From: Neisseria subflava
Lineage (GTDB): Bacteria; Pseudomonadota; Gammaproteobacteria; Burkholderiales; Neisseriaceae
Assembly (NCBI RefSeq): GCF_003044935.1
Contig: NZ_POXP01000001.1
Location: forward strand, 186,001-250,000
Direction: 5' to 3'
DNA length: 64,000 nucleotides
Numbering within the stretch: the stretch's first letter is position 1; the number at the start of each line of letters is the position of its first letter. The position numbers and the translations under genes were made by a program. Below are positions 9,287 through 18,949 of the stretch, one piece after another. A model generated the notes under the pieces. It saw nothing but the letters and a program-made list of their open reading frames with translations, made no database searches and was not told where the DNA came from.

Positions 9287-10417
9287 TTAAATCAATTCTA
9301 AATCCGGACCGGCATTTTGCGCACGACGGCTTCGTAATTGAATGTCTAAGCGCAAGTCATGGGCGGAGTCGGCATTTTTAATGGCGTCTTGATAGCTGAT
9401 ATCGCCGTTTTCATACAAATCATATAAGGCTTGGTCAAAAGTAATCATGCCCATGCCGGTTGATTTTTTCATCATTTCTTTGATGTTGTGGACTTCACCT
9501 TTTCGAATCAAGTCGGCAATAATGGGCGAATTGAGCAAAACCTCGACAGCCGCTACGCGTCCCCGTCCGCCTTCACGGGGAATCAGGCGTTGCGAAATAA
9601 AGGCTTGCAGGTTGAGCGATAAATCGGTTAGCAACTGGTTACGGCGCTCTTCGGGGAAGAAGTTGATGATGCGGTCCAGCGCTTGGTTGGTACTGTTGGC
9701 GTGCAGTGTCGCCATACACAAATGGCCGGTTTCCGCGAAGGAAATGGCGTAGTCCATGGTCTCGCGGTCGCGGATTTCACCAATCAAGATAACATCCGGT
9801 GCTTGGCGCAGGGTATTTTTCAATGCAATCGGCCAATTTTCTGTATCTACACCGATTTCACGTTGGGTGATGATGCAGTTTTTGTGTTGGTGGATAAACT
9901 CAATCGGGTCTTCGATGGTAATAATGTGGTCGAAGCTGTTTTCGTTTCGATAGTCGATAAGGGAGGCGAGGGAAGTGGACTTGCCCGAACCTGTACCGCC
10001 GACAAAAATAATCAGGCCGCGTTTTCTGAGGGCAATGTCTTTCAGAATCGGTGGCAGATTGAGCGTTTCAAATTTAGGGATATTGCTGGTAATGGAGCGG
10101 AATACCAAAGCAGTTGCACCGCGTTGAACCATTGCATTGACACGGAAGCGGCTGGTATCGGGCAGGCTGATGGCGAAGTTGCATTCGTTGGTGGAAGAAA
10201 ATTCTTCGATCTGTTTGGAAGACATAATCGAAAAAGCGATTTCCATACATTTTTCAGCGCTTAACGGCTCATCGGTCAGCCGTATGATTTTGCCGTCCAC
10301 TTTCATGGCCGGCGGGAAGTTGGTGGTAATGAAAAGGTCGGAGCCTTTGTATTTGCTCATATGGCGTAGCCAAGCGAACAATTCTTCTTTTGCGCCCGGA
10401 GTATTTTCGTCAAACAT
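9287..10417 (-). CDS. pilT2: Type IV pilus retraction-type ATPase (PilT2/PilU family)
   Basis: The 376-aa hexameric motor-type ATPase is cytoplasmic and acts at the inner-membrane pilus base. It shows an N-terminal PilT domain (KGSDLFITTNFPP), Walker A GGTGSGKST near residue 140, an Asp box, Walker B RQAPDVILIGEIRDRETM and a His box (GHLCMATLHANST). The C-terminus is of the PilU/PilT2 type rather than PilT proper. Its position beside mtnN and lepA suggests PilT2, but PilU cannot be excluded without an alignment. Divergent from mtnN over a 207-bp spacer. Confidence 0.85.
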   Translation of the reverse strand: MFDENTPGAKEELFAWLRHMSKYKGSDLFITTNFPPAMKVDGKIIRLTDEPLSAEKCMEIAFSIMSSKQIEEFSSTNECNFAISLPDTSRFRVNAMVQRGATALVFRSITSNIPKFETLNLPPILKDIALRKRGLIIFVGGTGSGKSTSLASLIDYRNENSFDHIITIEDPIEFIHQHKNCIITQREIGVDTENWPIALKNTLRQAPDVILIGEIRDRETMDYAISFAETGHLCMATLHANSTNQALDRIINFFPEERRNQLLTDLSLNLQAFISQRLIPREGGRGRVAAVEVLLNSPIIADLIRKGEVHNIKEMMKKSTGMGMITFDQALYDLYENGDISYQDAIKNADSAHDLRLDIQLRSRRAQNAGPDLELI

Positions 10418-10624
10418 AAGAATTCAGATAGTTAATATTAAGTTATTTTATTGAAAATAATTATAACAGAAGCAATCATTATTTGCTGTTTTGCCCACTA
10501 GAGTGGCTATCTGTTTTAAATTGAGTGTCGTGCTGGGAATATAGCAGATTTTTCAGTATCCCTGTGATTTTAAATTCTGCTGTTATAATGTTGCCCGATT
10601 AGTGAATGGAAAGGTGGTAACGAG

Positions 10625-11326
10625 ATGTCAGTACAAACAATTGCCGTGGTCGGCGCAATGGAGCAGGAAATTGAGCTTTTGCGTGAAAGCATGGCCAATG
10701 TCAAGCATGTGTCCTTCGGTAAATTCTCGGCATATGAAGGCGAATTGGCCGGAAAACGCATGGTATTGGTTTTGAGTGGTATCGGTAAGGTTAATGCAGC
10801 GGTTTCGACTTCTTGGGTCATTCATCAGTTTGCACCGGATTGTGTCATCAATACCGGCAGTGCAGGCGGTTTGGGCAAAGGGCTGAAGGTTGGCGATGTG
10901 GTCATCGGCGAAACTATGGCGCATCATGATGTTGATGTAACGGCTTTTGGTTATGTTTGGGGACAAGTACCGCAACTTCCTGCGGTGTTTGCATCGGATG
11001 AAAACTTGATTCGCCAAGCAGAAAAGGCAGCTCAAGTGTTTGAAGGTGCAGCCGTAACGCAAGGTCTGATTGTCAGTGGCGACCGTTTTGTACACAGCAG
11101 CGAAGGTGTCACAGAAATTCGCAGTCATTTCCCAGAAGTCAAAGCAGTAGAAATGGAAGCTGCGGCGATTGCGCAGACCTGTCACCAGTTGGAAGTGCCG
11201 TTTGTGATTATTCGTGCCGTATCCGATTCGGCAGATGAGAAAGCGGACATCAGCTTTGAAGAGTTTTTGAAAACGGCGGCCGTCAGCTCGGCGAAGATGG
11301 TGACCGAGATTGTCAAATCGCTATAA
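10625..11326 (+). CDS. mtnN: 5'-methylthioadenosine/S-adenosylhomocysteine nucleosidase
   Basis: This hydrolyses MTA and SAH to adenine and thioribose or ribosylhomocysteine, clearing inhibitors of methylation and feeding AI-2 formation. The 233-aa sequence has the N-terminal GAMEQEIELL with the catalytic Glu and NTGSAGGLGKGLKVGDVV. VEMEAAAIAQTCHQ and the catalytic Asp in IIRAVSDSAD complete the active site. Full length for the family. ATG 10625 follows GGAAAGG. It is followed by a DUS terminator. Confidence 0.95.
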   Translation: MSVQTIAVVGAMEQEIELLRESMANVKHVSFGKFSAYEGELAGKRMVLVLSGIGKVNAAVSTSWVIHQFAPDCVINTGSAGGLGKGLKVGDVVIGETMAHHDVDVTAFGYVWGQVPQLPAVFASDENLIRQAEKAAQVFEGAAVTQGLIVSGDRFVHSSEGVTEIRSHFPEVKAVEMEAAAIAQTCHQLEVPFVIIRAVSDSADEKADISFEEFLKTAAVSSAKMVTEIVKSL

Positions 11327-11383
11327 AATCATGCAAAAGCGTTGAATTTCCGTTAGAATACGGAACGATTCAACCTTATTCTA

Positions 11384-11424
11384 AGGCCGTCTGAAAACCG
11401 AATCCCTGTTTTTTCAGACGGCCT
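11384..11424 (+). terminator. DUS inverted-pair terminator after mtnN
   Basis: AGGCCGTCTGAA (11384-11395) pairs with TTCAGACGGCCT (11413-11424), loop of 17 bases, ending only 35 bases before lepA. A second imperfect hairpin (GTTGAAT...ATTCAAC, 11341-11374) precedes it. Confidence 0.8.
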
Positions 11425-11458
11425 TTCAGCCTTTAATTGCATTTATCTTAATAACAAT

Positions 11459-13252
11459 ATGAAAAACATACGGAATTTCTCCATTATTGCCCACATCGAC
11501 CACGGTAAATCGACGCTTGCCGACCGTTTTATCCAATACTGCGGCGGTTTGGATTTGCGCGAAATGAGCACGCAGGTGCTCGATTCCATGGACATCGAAA
11601 AAGAGCGCGGCATTACTATTAAAGCGCAAACCGCCGCACTCAACTATAAAGCACGTGACGGGCAGGTGTATCAGCTCAATCTAATTGATACTCCAGGACA
11701 CGTCGACTTCTCTTACGAAGTATCACGTTCGCTGTCGGCTTGTGAAGGCGCGCTTTTGGTGGTTGACGCGTCTCAAGGTGTAGAAGCGCAAACCGTGGCG
11801 AACTGCTATACCGCGATTGATTTGGGCGTGGAGGTTGTGCCTGTTTTGAATAAAATCGACTTGCCTGCCGCAGAACCCGAGCGCGTGGAGCAGGAAATCG
11901 AAGACATTATCGGTATTGATGCCATTGGTGCAGTGCAATGTTCTGCAAAAAGCGGCATTGGTGTGGAAGATGTTTTGGAAGAAATCGTTGCCAAAATCCC
12001 TGCGCCGACCGGCGATGAAAATGCGCCGTTGCAAGCGGTTATTGTCGATTCGTGGTTTGACAACTACGTCGGCGTGGTCATGTTGATTCGTGTGAAAAAC
12101 GGCACCATCAAGCTGAAAGACAAAGTACGCTTTATGAGCACCAAGGCGGAAACGCAGGTTGAGCAGCTGGGCGTATTTACACCAAAATCAGTTCAAAAAC
12201 AAGGACTCAAAGCCGGAGAAGTAGGCTTTTTGATTACCGGCGTGAAAGAATTGGGACAGGCGAAAGTTGGCGATACGGTTACTTTGGTTGCCAACCCTGC
12301 TTCTGAGCCGCTGTCCGGCTTCCAAGAAGTACAAAGCCAAGTATTTGCAGGACTTTATCCCGTAGAAAGCCACGACTACGAAGCCTTGCGCGATGCTTTG
12401 GAAAAATTGCAGCTTAACGATGCTTCGTTGAAATTTGAGCCTGAGGTTTCCCAAGCATTGGGCTTCGGCTTCCGTTGCGGCTTCTTGGGCCTGTTGCACT
12501 TGGAAATCGTTCAGGAACGTTTGGAGCGCGAGTTCGACATGGACTTGATTACCACTGCGCCAACAGTGGTTTATGAAGTCGTGTTGAAAAACGGCGAGAA
12601 AATCGAAGTTGAAAACCCGTCCAAACTGCCTGAAATTAGCACTATCGAAACCATTCTTGAGCCGATTATCACTGCGACCATTCTTGTGCCGCAGGAATAT
12701 GTCGGCAACGTCATGACTTTGTGTAACCAAAAGCGCGGCGTTCAGGTCAATATGCAATACATGGGCCGCCAAGTCATGCTGACTTATGATTTGCCGATGA
12801 ACGAAGTCGTAATGGATTTCTTCGACAAGCTCAAATCGACTTCGCGCGGCTATGCTTCGTTGGACTACCATTTCAAAGAGTTCCAACCGTCTGATTTGAT
12901 TAAGCTCGACATTATGGTCAACGGCGAAAAAGTCGATGCATTGAGCCTGATTGTGCACCGTCAAAGCGCCGTTCACCGCGGTCGAGAGCTGGCATCAAAA
13001 ATGCGCGAACTGATTCCGCGCCAAATGTTCGACATCGCCGTCCAAGCCGCCATCGGCAGCCAGATTATCGCCCGCGAAAACGTCAAAGCCCTGCGTAAAA
13101 ACGTTTTGGCGAAATGTTACGGCGGCGATATTACGCGTAAGAAAAAACTTCTTGAAAAACAAAAAGCAGGTAAGCGCCGCATGAAACAAGTGGGCAATGT
13201 GGAAATCCCGCAAAGCGCATTCTTGGCGATTCTGCAAGTGAGTGATAAATAA
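11459..13252 (+). CDS. lepA: Elongation factor 4 (back-translocating GTPase LepA)
   Basis: The 597-aa protein is the normal length for LepA, a ribosome-dependent GTPase. The G-domain motifs are G1 AHIDHGKST (residues 11-19), G3 DTPGH and G4 NKID. EF-G-like domains follow, and then the LepA-specific C-terminal domain with [19 protein letters not shown] near the end. Its stop codon overlaps the lepB start by one base (TAATG), so the two are translationally coupled as in many proteobacteria. Confidence 0.97.
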   Translation: MKNIRNFSIIAHIDHGKSTLADRFIQYCGGLDLREMSTQVLDSMDIEKERGITIKAQTAALNYKARDGQVYQLNLIDTPGHVDFSYEVSRSLSACEGALLVVDASQGVEAQTVANCYTAIDLGVEVVPVLNKIDLPAAEPERVEQEIEDIIGIDAIGAVQCSAKSGIGVEDVLEEIVAKIPAPTGDENAPLQAVIVDSWFDNYVGVVMLIRVKNGTIKLKDKVRFMSTKAETQVEQLGVFTPKSVQKQGLKAGEVGFLITGVKELGQAKVGDTVTLVANPASEPLSGFQEVQSQVFAGLYPVESHDYEALRDALEKLQLNDASLKFEPEVSQALGFGFRCGFLGLLHLEIVQERLEREFDMDLITTAPTVVYEVVLKNGEKIEVENPSKLPEISTIETILEPIITATILVPQEYVGNVMTLCNQKRGVQVNMQYMGRQVMLTYDLPMNEVVMDFFDKLKSTSRGYASLDYHFKEFQPSDLIKLDIMVNGEKVDALSLIVHRQSAVHRGRELASKMRELIPRQMFDIAVQAAIGSQIIARENVKALRKNVLAKCYGGDITRKKKLLEKQKAGKRRMKQVGNVEIPQSAFLAILQVSDK

Positions 13253-14271
13253 TGAGTATAAATCTGACTTTAGGCGCAATCGTTGTACTGCTGGCCGGCT
13301 TGGTTCTCAACTTCAAAAGCAGCAAAGAGCGTCAGGAAAACGGCGAATGGAGCTCCGGCCTGCAATGGAGTTATCTCTTGTGCATGGTCGGCGTATTCGG
13401 CATTTTGTCCGAATTTATGAGCTTTACCGCCGTATTGCTGGTGTTTGTCGTGTTCACCGGTATTGTTTGGGCAATCCATAAAGGCCGTCTGAAAAAAAGT
13501 GAAACCGGCGAAGACAATGCACATTTTACCGACTACATGGGCGGCTTTTTTCCCATCATCTTGGTTATCTTTGTATTGCGCAGCTTTATTGCTGAACCGT
13601 TCCAAATTCCGTCCAGCTCCATGCGTCCGGGCTTGGTCAAAGGCGATTTTATCTTGGTGAACAAATTCTCTTACGGTATCCGCCTGCCGATTTTGAATAA
13701 GGTCATTATCCCTGTTGGCAATATTGCACGAGGCGATGTCGTGGTGTTCAATTACCCACTTCAGCCTGAGATGAATTACATCAAACGTATCGTCGGTATT
13801 CCGGGCGACGTTGTGGAATATCGTGATAAGGTTTTGACTGTTAACGGTGAAATTATTCCCGAAAAACCAAACGGCAATTATCAATACGCAGATGATACCG
13901 ATCCATCTATGATTCATACGCTTGAGCGTTTTCAGACGGCCTTGAACGGCAAAAACTTTGACGTGGTCAAGGAGGCCGGTCAGCCTTCCGTATCTATTGC
14001 CGTATTGAACAAATATACCTCGGAAGTAATGCCTGAAAGCAATTACTCGCTTGAAACAAGCGGTTTGGAAAATTGCGAATACGCAGAAGACGGCAATGGC
14101 TTTATCTGTAAAGTTCCCGAAGGCCGTTATTTCGCGATGGGCGACAACCGCGACAACAGTGCCGACTCCCGTTATTGGGGATTTGTCGATGATAAACTGA
14201 TTGTCGGGAAGGCCTTCTTCGTTTGGATGAACTTTGGCGAACTCAGCCGTATCGGTACCAGCATCCAATAA
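13252..14271 (+). CDS. lepB: Signal peptidase I
   Basis: This cleaves signal peptides of exported proteins at the inner membrane. The 339-aa protein has N-terminal membrane segments (about residues 5-20, 40-55, 58-75 and 100-112). The catalytic Ser123 lies in IPSSSMRPG and the catalytic Lys178 in NYIKRIVGIPGD. Box E is GDNRDNSADSRYWG. The start ATG is fused to the lepA stop. Two DUS copies lie inside the coding region (13482-13493, read as KGRLKK, and near 13930). Confidence 0.96.
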   Translation: MSINLTLGAIVVLLAGLVLNFKSSKERQENGEWSSGLQWSYLLCMVGVFGILSEFMSFTAVLLVFVVFTGIVWAIHKGRLKKSETGEDNAHFTDYMGGFFPIILVIFVLRSFIAEPFQIPSSSMRPGLVKGDFILVNKFSYGIRLPILNKVIIPVGNIARGDVVVFNYPLQPEMNYIKRIVGIPGDVVEYRDKVLTVNGEIIPEKPNGNYQYADDTDPSMIHTLERFQTALNGKNFDVVKEAGQPSVSIAVLNKYTSEVMPESNYSLETSGLENCEYAEDGNGFICKVPEGRYFAMGDNRDNSADSRYWGFVDDKLIVGKAFFVWMNFGELSRIGTSIQ

Positions 14272-14288
14272 GCAATAAACAGATTAAA

Positions 14289-14316
14289 AGGCCGTCTGAA
14301 ATTTTTCAGACGGCCT
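14289..14316. terminator. DUS inverted-pair terminator, convergent
   Basis: AGGCCGTCTGAA (14289-14300) and TTCAGACGGCCT (14305-14316) are separated by four bases, with an A-run on the left and T-run on the right. It serves lepB (+) and the EamA gene (-). Confidence 0.87.
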
Positions 14317-14325
14317 TTTTTGTAT

Positions 14326-15204
14326 CTATTTTTTGTCTTTTAACGAACCTAAATAAATCGCCAATAAAGTCAAAGTGGCACCGATCCATTGGACGGTGTT
14401 AATCGGTTTATCCAGCCAGAAATAATCGATCAACATGGCAGCAACTGGTTCGGAGAGCAGTAGTAGGCCGGTCAGCGATAGGGATAAAAGCGGGATGGCG
14501 TAAGCAATCAATGCCCAAGCGAAGCATTGCATGACGATGCCGTAGATTGAGACTAGAATCGCATCGTTTAAAGTTTTAGGGTAAAGATTGGCGGTATCGA
14601 ATAGTAGAGATGGGATGATCAGCGCCATTGCGCCGCCGAAGCTTAAAATCATCATGAGCGGAAACAAACCGACTTTTTCCTGCTCATGAGTTTTGCTTAC
14701 GAAAACCATAGACAGGGCCAGCATGCCACCGGACACTACGCCGCTGACAAATCCCCATGCAGCATTGTCGTTATGACCGAATTCTGGGCTGCCGATTAAG
14801 GCTACGCCTATGGTGGCCAATATCAAACTTAAAATTTGCAGGGCGCTTAGACGTTCCGAATAAAAGAAGAAGCCGATGGCGGCTAAAAAGAAAATCTGCA
14901 GGCTGTTGAGCAAGGTGGAAATGCCGGGGCCTACGGCGTGAATGCTTTCATGCCACAGAGCGAGGTCGAATGCGAGGAAAACGCCGGATAAGATTGCGTA
15001 GCCGACCGTTTTTCTTTTCGTGGGCATTTTTTGTCTGAAAAAACGCCCGAGCAGGAAGAATATAGGGGCGGCAATCAGCAAGCGCCAGAATGCGATGGCG
15101 TAAGAGCCGACATCGACAAATTTGACGATCAAGCTGCCCAAGCCGAAGACGACGCAGCCGACGACCAATAGGGGCGCTGCATAATTTCCCGAACGTGTGT
15201 CCAT
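14326..15204 (-). CDS. EamA/DMT-family transporter
   Basis: A highly hydrophobic protein of about 292 aa with ten predicted membrane segments in two EamA repeats (for example VVGCVVFGLGSLIVKF, LLNSLQIFFLAAIGFFFY, LLSLSLTGLLLLSEPVAAML). Such proteins are inner-membrane metabolite exporters; the substrate cannot be told. I chose ATG 15204 (MDTRSGNY) because GGAGAA lies six bases upstream. In-frame ATG 15216 and TTG 15219 are alternatives. Confidence 0.85.
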   Translation of the reverse strand: MDTRSGNYAAPLLVVGCVVFGLGSLIVKFVDVGSYAIAFWRLLIAAPIFFLLGRFFRQKMPTKRKTVGYAILSGVFLAFDLALWHESIHAVGPGISTLLNSLQIFFLAAIGFFFYSERLSALQILSLILATIGVALIGSPEFGHNDNAAWGFVSGVVSGGMLALSMVFVSKTHEQEKVGLFPLMMILSFGGAMALIIPSLLFDTANLYPKTLNDAILVSIYGIVMQCFAWALIAYAIPLLSLSLTGLLLLSEPVAAMLIDYFWLDKPINTVQWIGATLTLLAIYLGSLKDKK

Positions 15205-15304
15205 CGGCTTCTCCATCAATCAAATGAAGACGATTATTCCATAAAAGGTAGATGGAGCGCTAATGATAAAGAGCCGTAAGCCAAGATAAAGGGTTTATGA
15301 TGAA

Positions 15305-15334
15305 AGGCCGTCTGAAAACTGTTTCAGACGGCCT
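15305..15334. repeat. DUS inverted pair in a divergent intergenic region
   Basis: AGGCCGTCTGAA (15305-15316) and TTCAGACGGCCT (15323-15334) form a typical terminator-like hairpin. It lies between two divergently transcribed genes, where no transcript is expected to end. A degenerate copy (TTCAGACGGTCT) follows near 15398. Confidence 0.75.
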
Positions 15335-15441
15335 TTTGATGATTTTCTGGCTTGATTTCGTATTGTTGTAGTATAAAATCGTTTTACGCCGTGTTTTCAG
15401 ACGGTCTGATCAGTTTTGGTTTTGAGAAAAGGATATTGGAA

Positions 15442-15981
15442 ATGGCAAACCCTATTCGTGCGTTTTTGGATTATGTGCCGTCGGTTGATGAGTCTTGTTT
15501 TGTAGATGAGACTTCGGTAGTGATTGGCGAAGTGTCGCTGGCGGAAGATGTATCGATTTGGCCTTATGCTGTATTGCGCGGCGATGTGAACAGTATTTCT
15601 ATCGGCAAGCGCAGCAATGTGCAGGACGGCAGCGTTTTGCATGTGTCGCATAAGAATGCGGCGAAGCCTGACGGTTCGCCTTTGATTATCGGCGATGATG
15701 TGACGATTGGACATAAGGTTATGCTGCATGGCTGCCGAATTGGGAATCGTGTGTTGGTGGGCATGGGCTCGATTATTTTGGATGATACGGTTGTCGAAGA
15801 TGATGTGATGATAGGCGCGGGCAGTTTGGTGCCTCCGCGCAAGCGTTTGGAAAGCGGTTTTTTATACGTTGGCTCGCCTGTGAAACAAGTGCGTCCGCTG
15901 ACTGATGAGGAAAAGGAATTTTTGACGTATTCCTCTGCGCATTATGTCCGCCTGTCCGGTCAGCATAAAAATTCAAAATAA
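15442..15981 (+). CDS. Gamma-class carbonic anhydrase family protein
   Basis: The 179-aa protein has a left-handed beta-helix of hexapeptide repeats (VVIGEVSLAEDVSIWPYAVLRGD, split across residues 27-49). The likely metal-binding histidines are H70, H91 and H96 (HVSH, IGHKVMLHGC). This is the YrdA/CaiE-like gamma-CA fold; real carbonic anhydrase activity is not proven for many members. ATG 15442 (MANPIRAF) follows AAAAGGA and begins where family similarity begins; a longer in-frame extension upstream is unlikely. Confidence 0.87.
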   Translation: MANPIRAFLDYVPSVDESCFVDETSVVIGEVSLAEDVSIWPYAVLRGDVNSISIGKRSNVQDGSVLHVSHKNAAKPDGSPLIIGDDVTIGHKVMLHGCRIGNRVLVGMGSIILDDTVVEDDVMIGAGSLVPPRKRLESGFLYVGSPVKQVRPLTDEEKEFLTYSSAHYVRLSGQHKNSK

Positions 15982-15995
15982 GGACAACCAATACA

Positions 15996-16595
15996 ATGAA
16001 CGCAATTTATCTGGCTTCGGGCAGTCCGCGCCGTCGTGAGATTTTGGAGAATTTGGGTTTCACGGTACACCGCCTTCCTGCGGATATTGATGAAACCCCT
16101 AAAGAAGGCGAAGCCGCAGTAGAGTATGTGCGCCGTATGGCCTGCGAGAAAAATCAGGCGGCGGTGGCGCAATGGTTTGCAGCTCATGATCAAGAGCCTG
16201 AATTTGCTGTATTGACGGCGGATACGACGGTGGCGGATGGTGCGGCTATTTTGGGTAAACCGGAGTCCGAGGTGGATGCGGTCGATATGCTGGAACGCTT
16301 GTCGGGACGGACGCATCAAGTGCTGACGGCTGTATGCGTTTATTGGCAAGGTGTGCGCCATGATGTGGTGCAGACGAGCGAAGTGCGCTTTAAAACGTTG
16401 ACGGCTGAGGAGATTGCAGCCTATGTTGCCAGCGGCGAACCGATGGACAAAGCCGGTGCGTATGGGATTCAGGGCTTGGGCGGCGTATTTGTCGAGCATT
16501 TACAGGGTAGTTTTACGGGCGTGATGGGTTTGCCGGTTTATGAGACCGCGCAACTACTGAAATCTTTGGGTTTGGAAGCGCCGCCGTTTGCTTAA
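15996..16595 (+). CDS. maf: Maf family nucleoside triphosphate pyrophosphatase
   Basis: Maf proteins hydrolyse non-canonical or modified nucleotides, and the group with this motif set commonly acts on dTTP/UTP. The 199-aa sequence shows LASGSPRRREIL at the N-terminus, the catalytic ADTTVADG block, GRTHQVLTAV and GAYGIQGLGGVFVEHLQGSFTGVMGLP near the end (quoted in part). It starts 14 bases after the carbonic anhydrase stop, so the two probably share a transcript. Confidence 0.93.
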   Translation: MNAIYLASGSPRRREILENLGFTVHRLPADIDETPKEGEAAVEYVRRMACEKNQAAVAQWFAAHDQEPEFAVLTADTTVADGAAILGKPESEVDAVDMLERLSGRTHQVLTAVCVYWQGVRHDVVQTSEVRFKTLTAEEIAAYVASGEPMDKAGAYGIQGLGGVFVEHLQGSFTGVMGLPVYETAQLLKSLGLEAPPFA

Positions 16596-16683
16596 AATTA
16601 GGCAAATGCCAACTGAAAGCGTGCCGACAAAAACGCTTGTTTCAGTTACAATACTGCCTTAAACAGCTTGCTTGAAGAAAGAT

Positions 16684-17463
16684 ATGAAAGAACATAAGGC
16701 CCGGAAACGCTTCGGGCAGAATTTTTTGCAGGATACGCGGATTATTAGCGATATTGTCAACGCGGTCAGACCGCAGCCCGATGATATCGTGATTGAAATC
16801 GGCCCGGGCTTGGCAGCCATTACCGAGCCTTTGGCGAAAAAACTCAACTGCCTGCATGTCTGCGAAATCGACCGTGACATCGTACGCCGTCTGAAAACCT
16901 TGCCGTTTGCAGACAAATTGGTGATACACGAAGGCGATGTATTGCAGTTTGATTTTAACAGCATTGAAGGCAAGAAAAAAATTGTCGGCAACCTGCCGTA
17001 CAATATTTCCACACCGCTTTTGTTCCGATTGAGCGAAGTGGCAGACGATGTGATCGATATGCACTTTATGCTGCAAAAAGAAGTGGTCGAACGCATGGTG
17101 GCGCAGCCGAAAACCAACGACTATGGCCGTCTGGGCGTAATGCTGCAATATTTCTTCGATATGGAAATGTTGATTGAAGTACCGCCTGAGTCCTTTGATC
17201 CTGCGCCGAAGGTGGATTCGGCCGTCGTGCGCATGATTCCGGTGAAACACCGTATCGGTAAAGCCGAAGATTTTGAACATTTTGCCAAACTGGTGAAACT
17301 GGCCTTCCATCAACGCCGCAAAACCATACGCAATAATTTGAAGGAACTTGCCGGCGATGATGATTTACAGGCAGTCGGCATCAGCCCGCAAGACCGCGCC
17401 GAACATATCGCGCCGGAGAAATATGTGGAGCTGAGCAATTATCTGGTTCAAAAGGCCGTCTGA
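16684..17463 (+). CDS. rsmA: 16S rRNA (adenine1518-N6/adenine1519-N6)-dimethyltransferase
   Basis: RsmA/KsgA dimethylates two adenosines near the 3' end of 16S rRNA. ATG 16684 ([17 protein letters not shown]) follows GAAGAAAG; an in-frame TTG at 16672 would add four residues and is disfavoured. The SAM motif I is [10 protein letters not shown], the catalytic motif IV NLPYN. At 259 aa it is full length. The last codons and the TGA stop are contributed by an uptake sequence at 17453-17464 (AAG GCC GTC TGA), so the DUS fixes the C-terminus. Confidence 0.95.
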   Translation: MKEHKARKRFGQNFLQDTRIISDIVNAVRPQPDDIVIEIGPGLAAITEPLAKKLNCLHVCEIDRDIVRRLKTLPFADKLVIHEGDVLQFDFNSIEGKKKIVGNLPYNISTPLLFRLSEVADDVIDMHFMLQKEVVERMVAQPKTNDYGRLGVMLQYFFDMEMLIEVPPESFDPAPKVDSAVVRMIPVKHRIGKAEDFEHFAKLVKLAFHQRRKTIRNNLKELAGDDDLQAVGISPQDRAEHIAPEKYVELSNYLVQKAV

Positions 17464-17470
17464 AACAGTG

Positions 17471-17794
17471 ATGGCAATTTTTAAGCAACCTCCTATTCAA
17501 TGGGGGTTTCTGGGTGATTCATATTTGTGGCGCGAGTTGGCGCAGTATTTTTCCGGTAAGGATATGCCGCCTGAGCGGCACCGTTTTGAAGCAGCAATTA
17601 TCGGCGCAGTTTGGGTATTGACCGGGCATCGTCTCGATAGGGAAGAGCAATTTAAAGTCAATCGGTACAATAAAGGCGGAATCTCCGGTGGCATAGTCAG
17701 TTGCCGCTTTTGGATTGAAACGGCCATTCCTTTGCTTTGGCAGCGGCAAGCGCAACTCAATCCCCGAAAATTTTGGCAGTTTGGAAAGAAATAA
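17471..17794 (+). CDS. Uncharacterised 107-aa protein coupled to an ABC ATPase gene
   Basis: I do not recognise this family. The protein is soluble and aromatic-rich, with [20 protein letters not shown] near the N-terminus and a basic, tryptophan-containing end. It begins eight bases after the rsmA stop, either at ATG 17471 or GTG 17468. Its stop overlaps the ABC ATPase start by one base (TAATG), implying translational coupling. Base composition is like the neighbours. No signal peptide or membrane segment is evident. Confidence 0.7.
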   Translation: MAIFKQPPIQWGFLGDSYLWRELAQYFSGKDMPPERHRFEAAIIGAVWVLTGHRLDREEQFKVNRYNKGGISGGIVSCRFWIETAIPLLWQRQAQLNPRKFWQFGKK

Positions 17795-18522
17795 TGATTA
17801 AATTCAAAAATGTACACAAACATTTTAAAGATTTGCACGTTATCAACGGCGTGAATCTGGAAGTCAAGCAAGGCGAGGTGGTCGTTGTATGCGGTCCTTC
17901 AGGCAGTGGCAAATCTACGCTGATTCGTACGGTAAACCAACTCGAGCGCATTGAAAGCGGCGAGATCTGGGTGGACGGCATCAATGTTGCCGATCCGAAA
18001 ACCGATTTGAACAAAGTGCGTGAAGAAGTGGGCTTTGTGTTCCAAGGGTTCAATCTGTATCCGCATTTGACTGTCTTGGAAAATATTATTCTTTCTCCGA
18101 TGAAAGTGAAAAACCAAAGCCGTGAAGAGGCGGAAAAGAAAGCGATGGAGCTTTTGGAACGTGTCGGCTTGGCGCATAAAAAAGACGCGCTGCCCGGTCA
18201 GCTTTCCGGCGGTCAACAGCAGCGTGTCGCGATTGCACGCGGTTTAGCGATGGAGCCGCGTGTGATGTTGTTTGACGAGCCGACTTCTGCGCTTGACCCT
18301 GAAATGGTCGGCGAAGTATTGAAAGTGATGAAAGACTTGGCGGAAAGCGGCATGACCATGATGTGTGTGACCCATGAAATGGGTTTTGCGCGCGAAGTCG
18401 CCGACCGTGTGATTTTTGTCGATAAAGGCCAGATTCTGGAAGATGAAACGCCGGAAGAATTTTTTACCAATCCGAAACACGAGCGTGCCAAACAATTCCT
18501 GCAACAGGTGATGACACATTAA
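17794..18522 (+). CDS. Polar amino acid ABC transporter ATP-binding protein (GlnQ family)
   Basis: The 242-aa ATPase has Walker [11 protein letters not shown]-loop [13 protein letters not shown], signature [15 protein letters not shown], Walker [14 protein letters not shown] and the H-loop THEMGF. It closely follows the GlnQ/HisP pattern for polar amino acid importers, so it should couple ATP hydrolysis to a membrane permease. No permease or binding-protein gene lies beside it here, so the partner must be encoded elsewhere. ATG 17794 ([11 protein letters not shown]) shares a base with the upstream stop. Confidence 0.9.
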   Translation: MIKFKNVHKHFKDLHVINGVNLEVKQGEVVVVCGPSGSGKSTLIRTVNQLERIESGEIWVDGINVADPKTDLNKVREEVGFVFQGFNLYPHLTVLENIILSPMKVKNQSREEAEKKAMELLERVGLAHKKDALPGQLSGGQQQRVAIARGLAMEPRVMLFDEPTSALDPEMVGEVLKVMKDLAESGMTMMCVTHEMGFAREVADRVIFVDKGQILEDETPEEFFTNPKHERAKQFLQQVMTH

Positions 18523-18528
18523 ACTCGG

Positions 18529-18550
18529 GCCGTCTGAAATTTCAGACGGC
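18529..18550 (+). terminator. Compact DUS palindrome after the ABC ATPase gene
   Basis: A 22-base perfect palindrome, GCCGTCTGAA followed by ATTTCAGACGGC (18529-18550), lies seven bases after the stop. The right copy is of the AT type (TTCAGACGGCAT, 18541-18552). There is no T-run, so termination may be weak. Confidence 0.6.
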
Positions 18551-18585
18551 ATGATCGGTTTGAATGATTTTGAAAGTTGAAAATA

Positions 18586-18945
18586 ATGTATTTTGTTGAC
18601 CGTACTGCTGTTGTGCTAAAGCCGACCGCCCGTTTTTTGGAATGGCTGAAATCCGCCGATGAAAATATGCCCGACCTGACCGTCGAGCAACTGCGCACCA
18701 ACTGCTCCGTATTCCTCGTGCCGCAATTTGACGAACCCGAATCCGTCATTTCTTATTTTGACGAACGCTACCAGCAGATTTTTGAAGCCGAATTGGCAGG
18801 CTGGGACATTGATAAAAGCAAATGGCCGCAAGACATGAGCTTGAAGGCTTTTTGGGAATTTTTCGATACCGAAATCCACGATATGGTTTTGGATATGGAA
18901 GAGGCGGAATTGAACATTACGCCTGTTTTCGACAATATGATGTAA
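18586..18945 (+). CDS. Conserved protein of unknown function, 119 aa
   Basis: An acidic, soluble protein beginning MYFVDRTAVVLKPTARFLEW. It has a Phe/Trp/Asp-rich second half (ISYFDERYQQIFEAELAGWD; LKAFWEFFDTEIHDMVLD). I do not recognise a named family. ATG 18586 is used; TTG 18577 in the same frame is possible but less likely. The next gene starts four bases after its stop, so the two are probably co-translated. Confidence 0.75.
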   Translation: MYFVDRTAVVLKPTARFLEWLKSADENMPDLTVEQLRTNCSVFLVPQFDEPESVISYFDERYQQIFEAELAGWDIDKSKWPQDMSLKAFWEFFDTEIHDMVLDMEEAELNITPVFDNMM

Positions 18946-18949
18946 AGCC

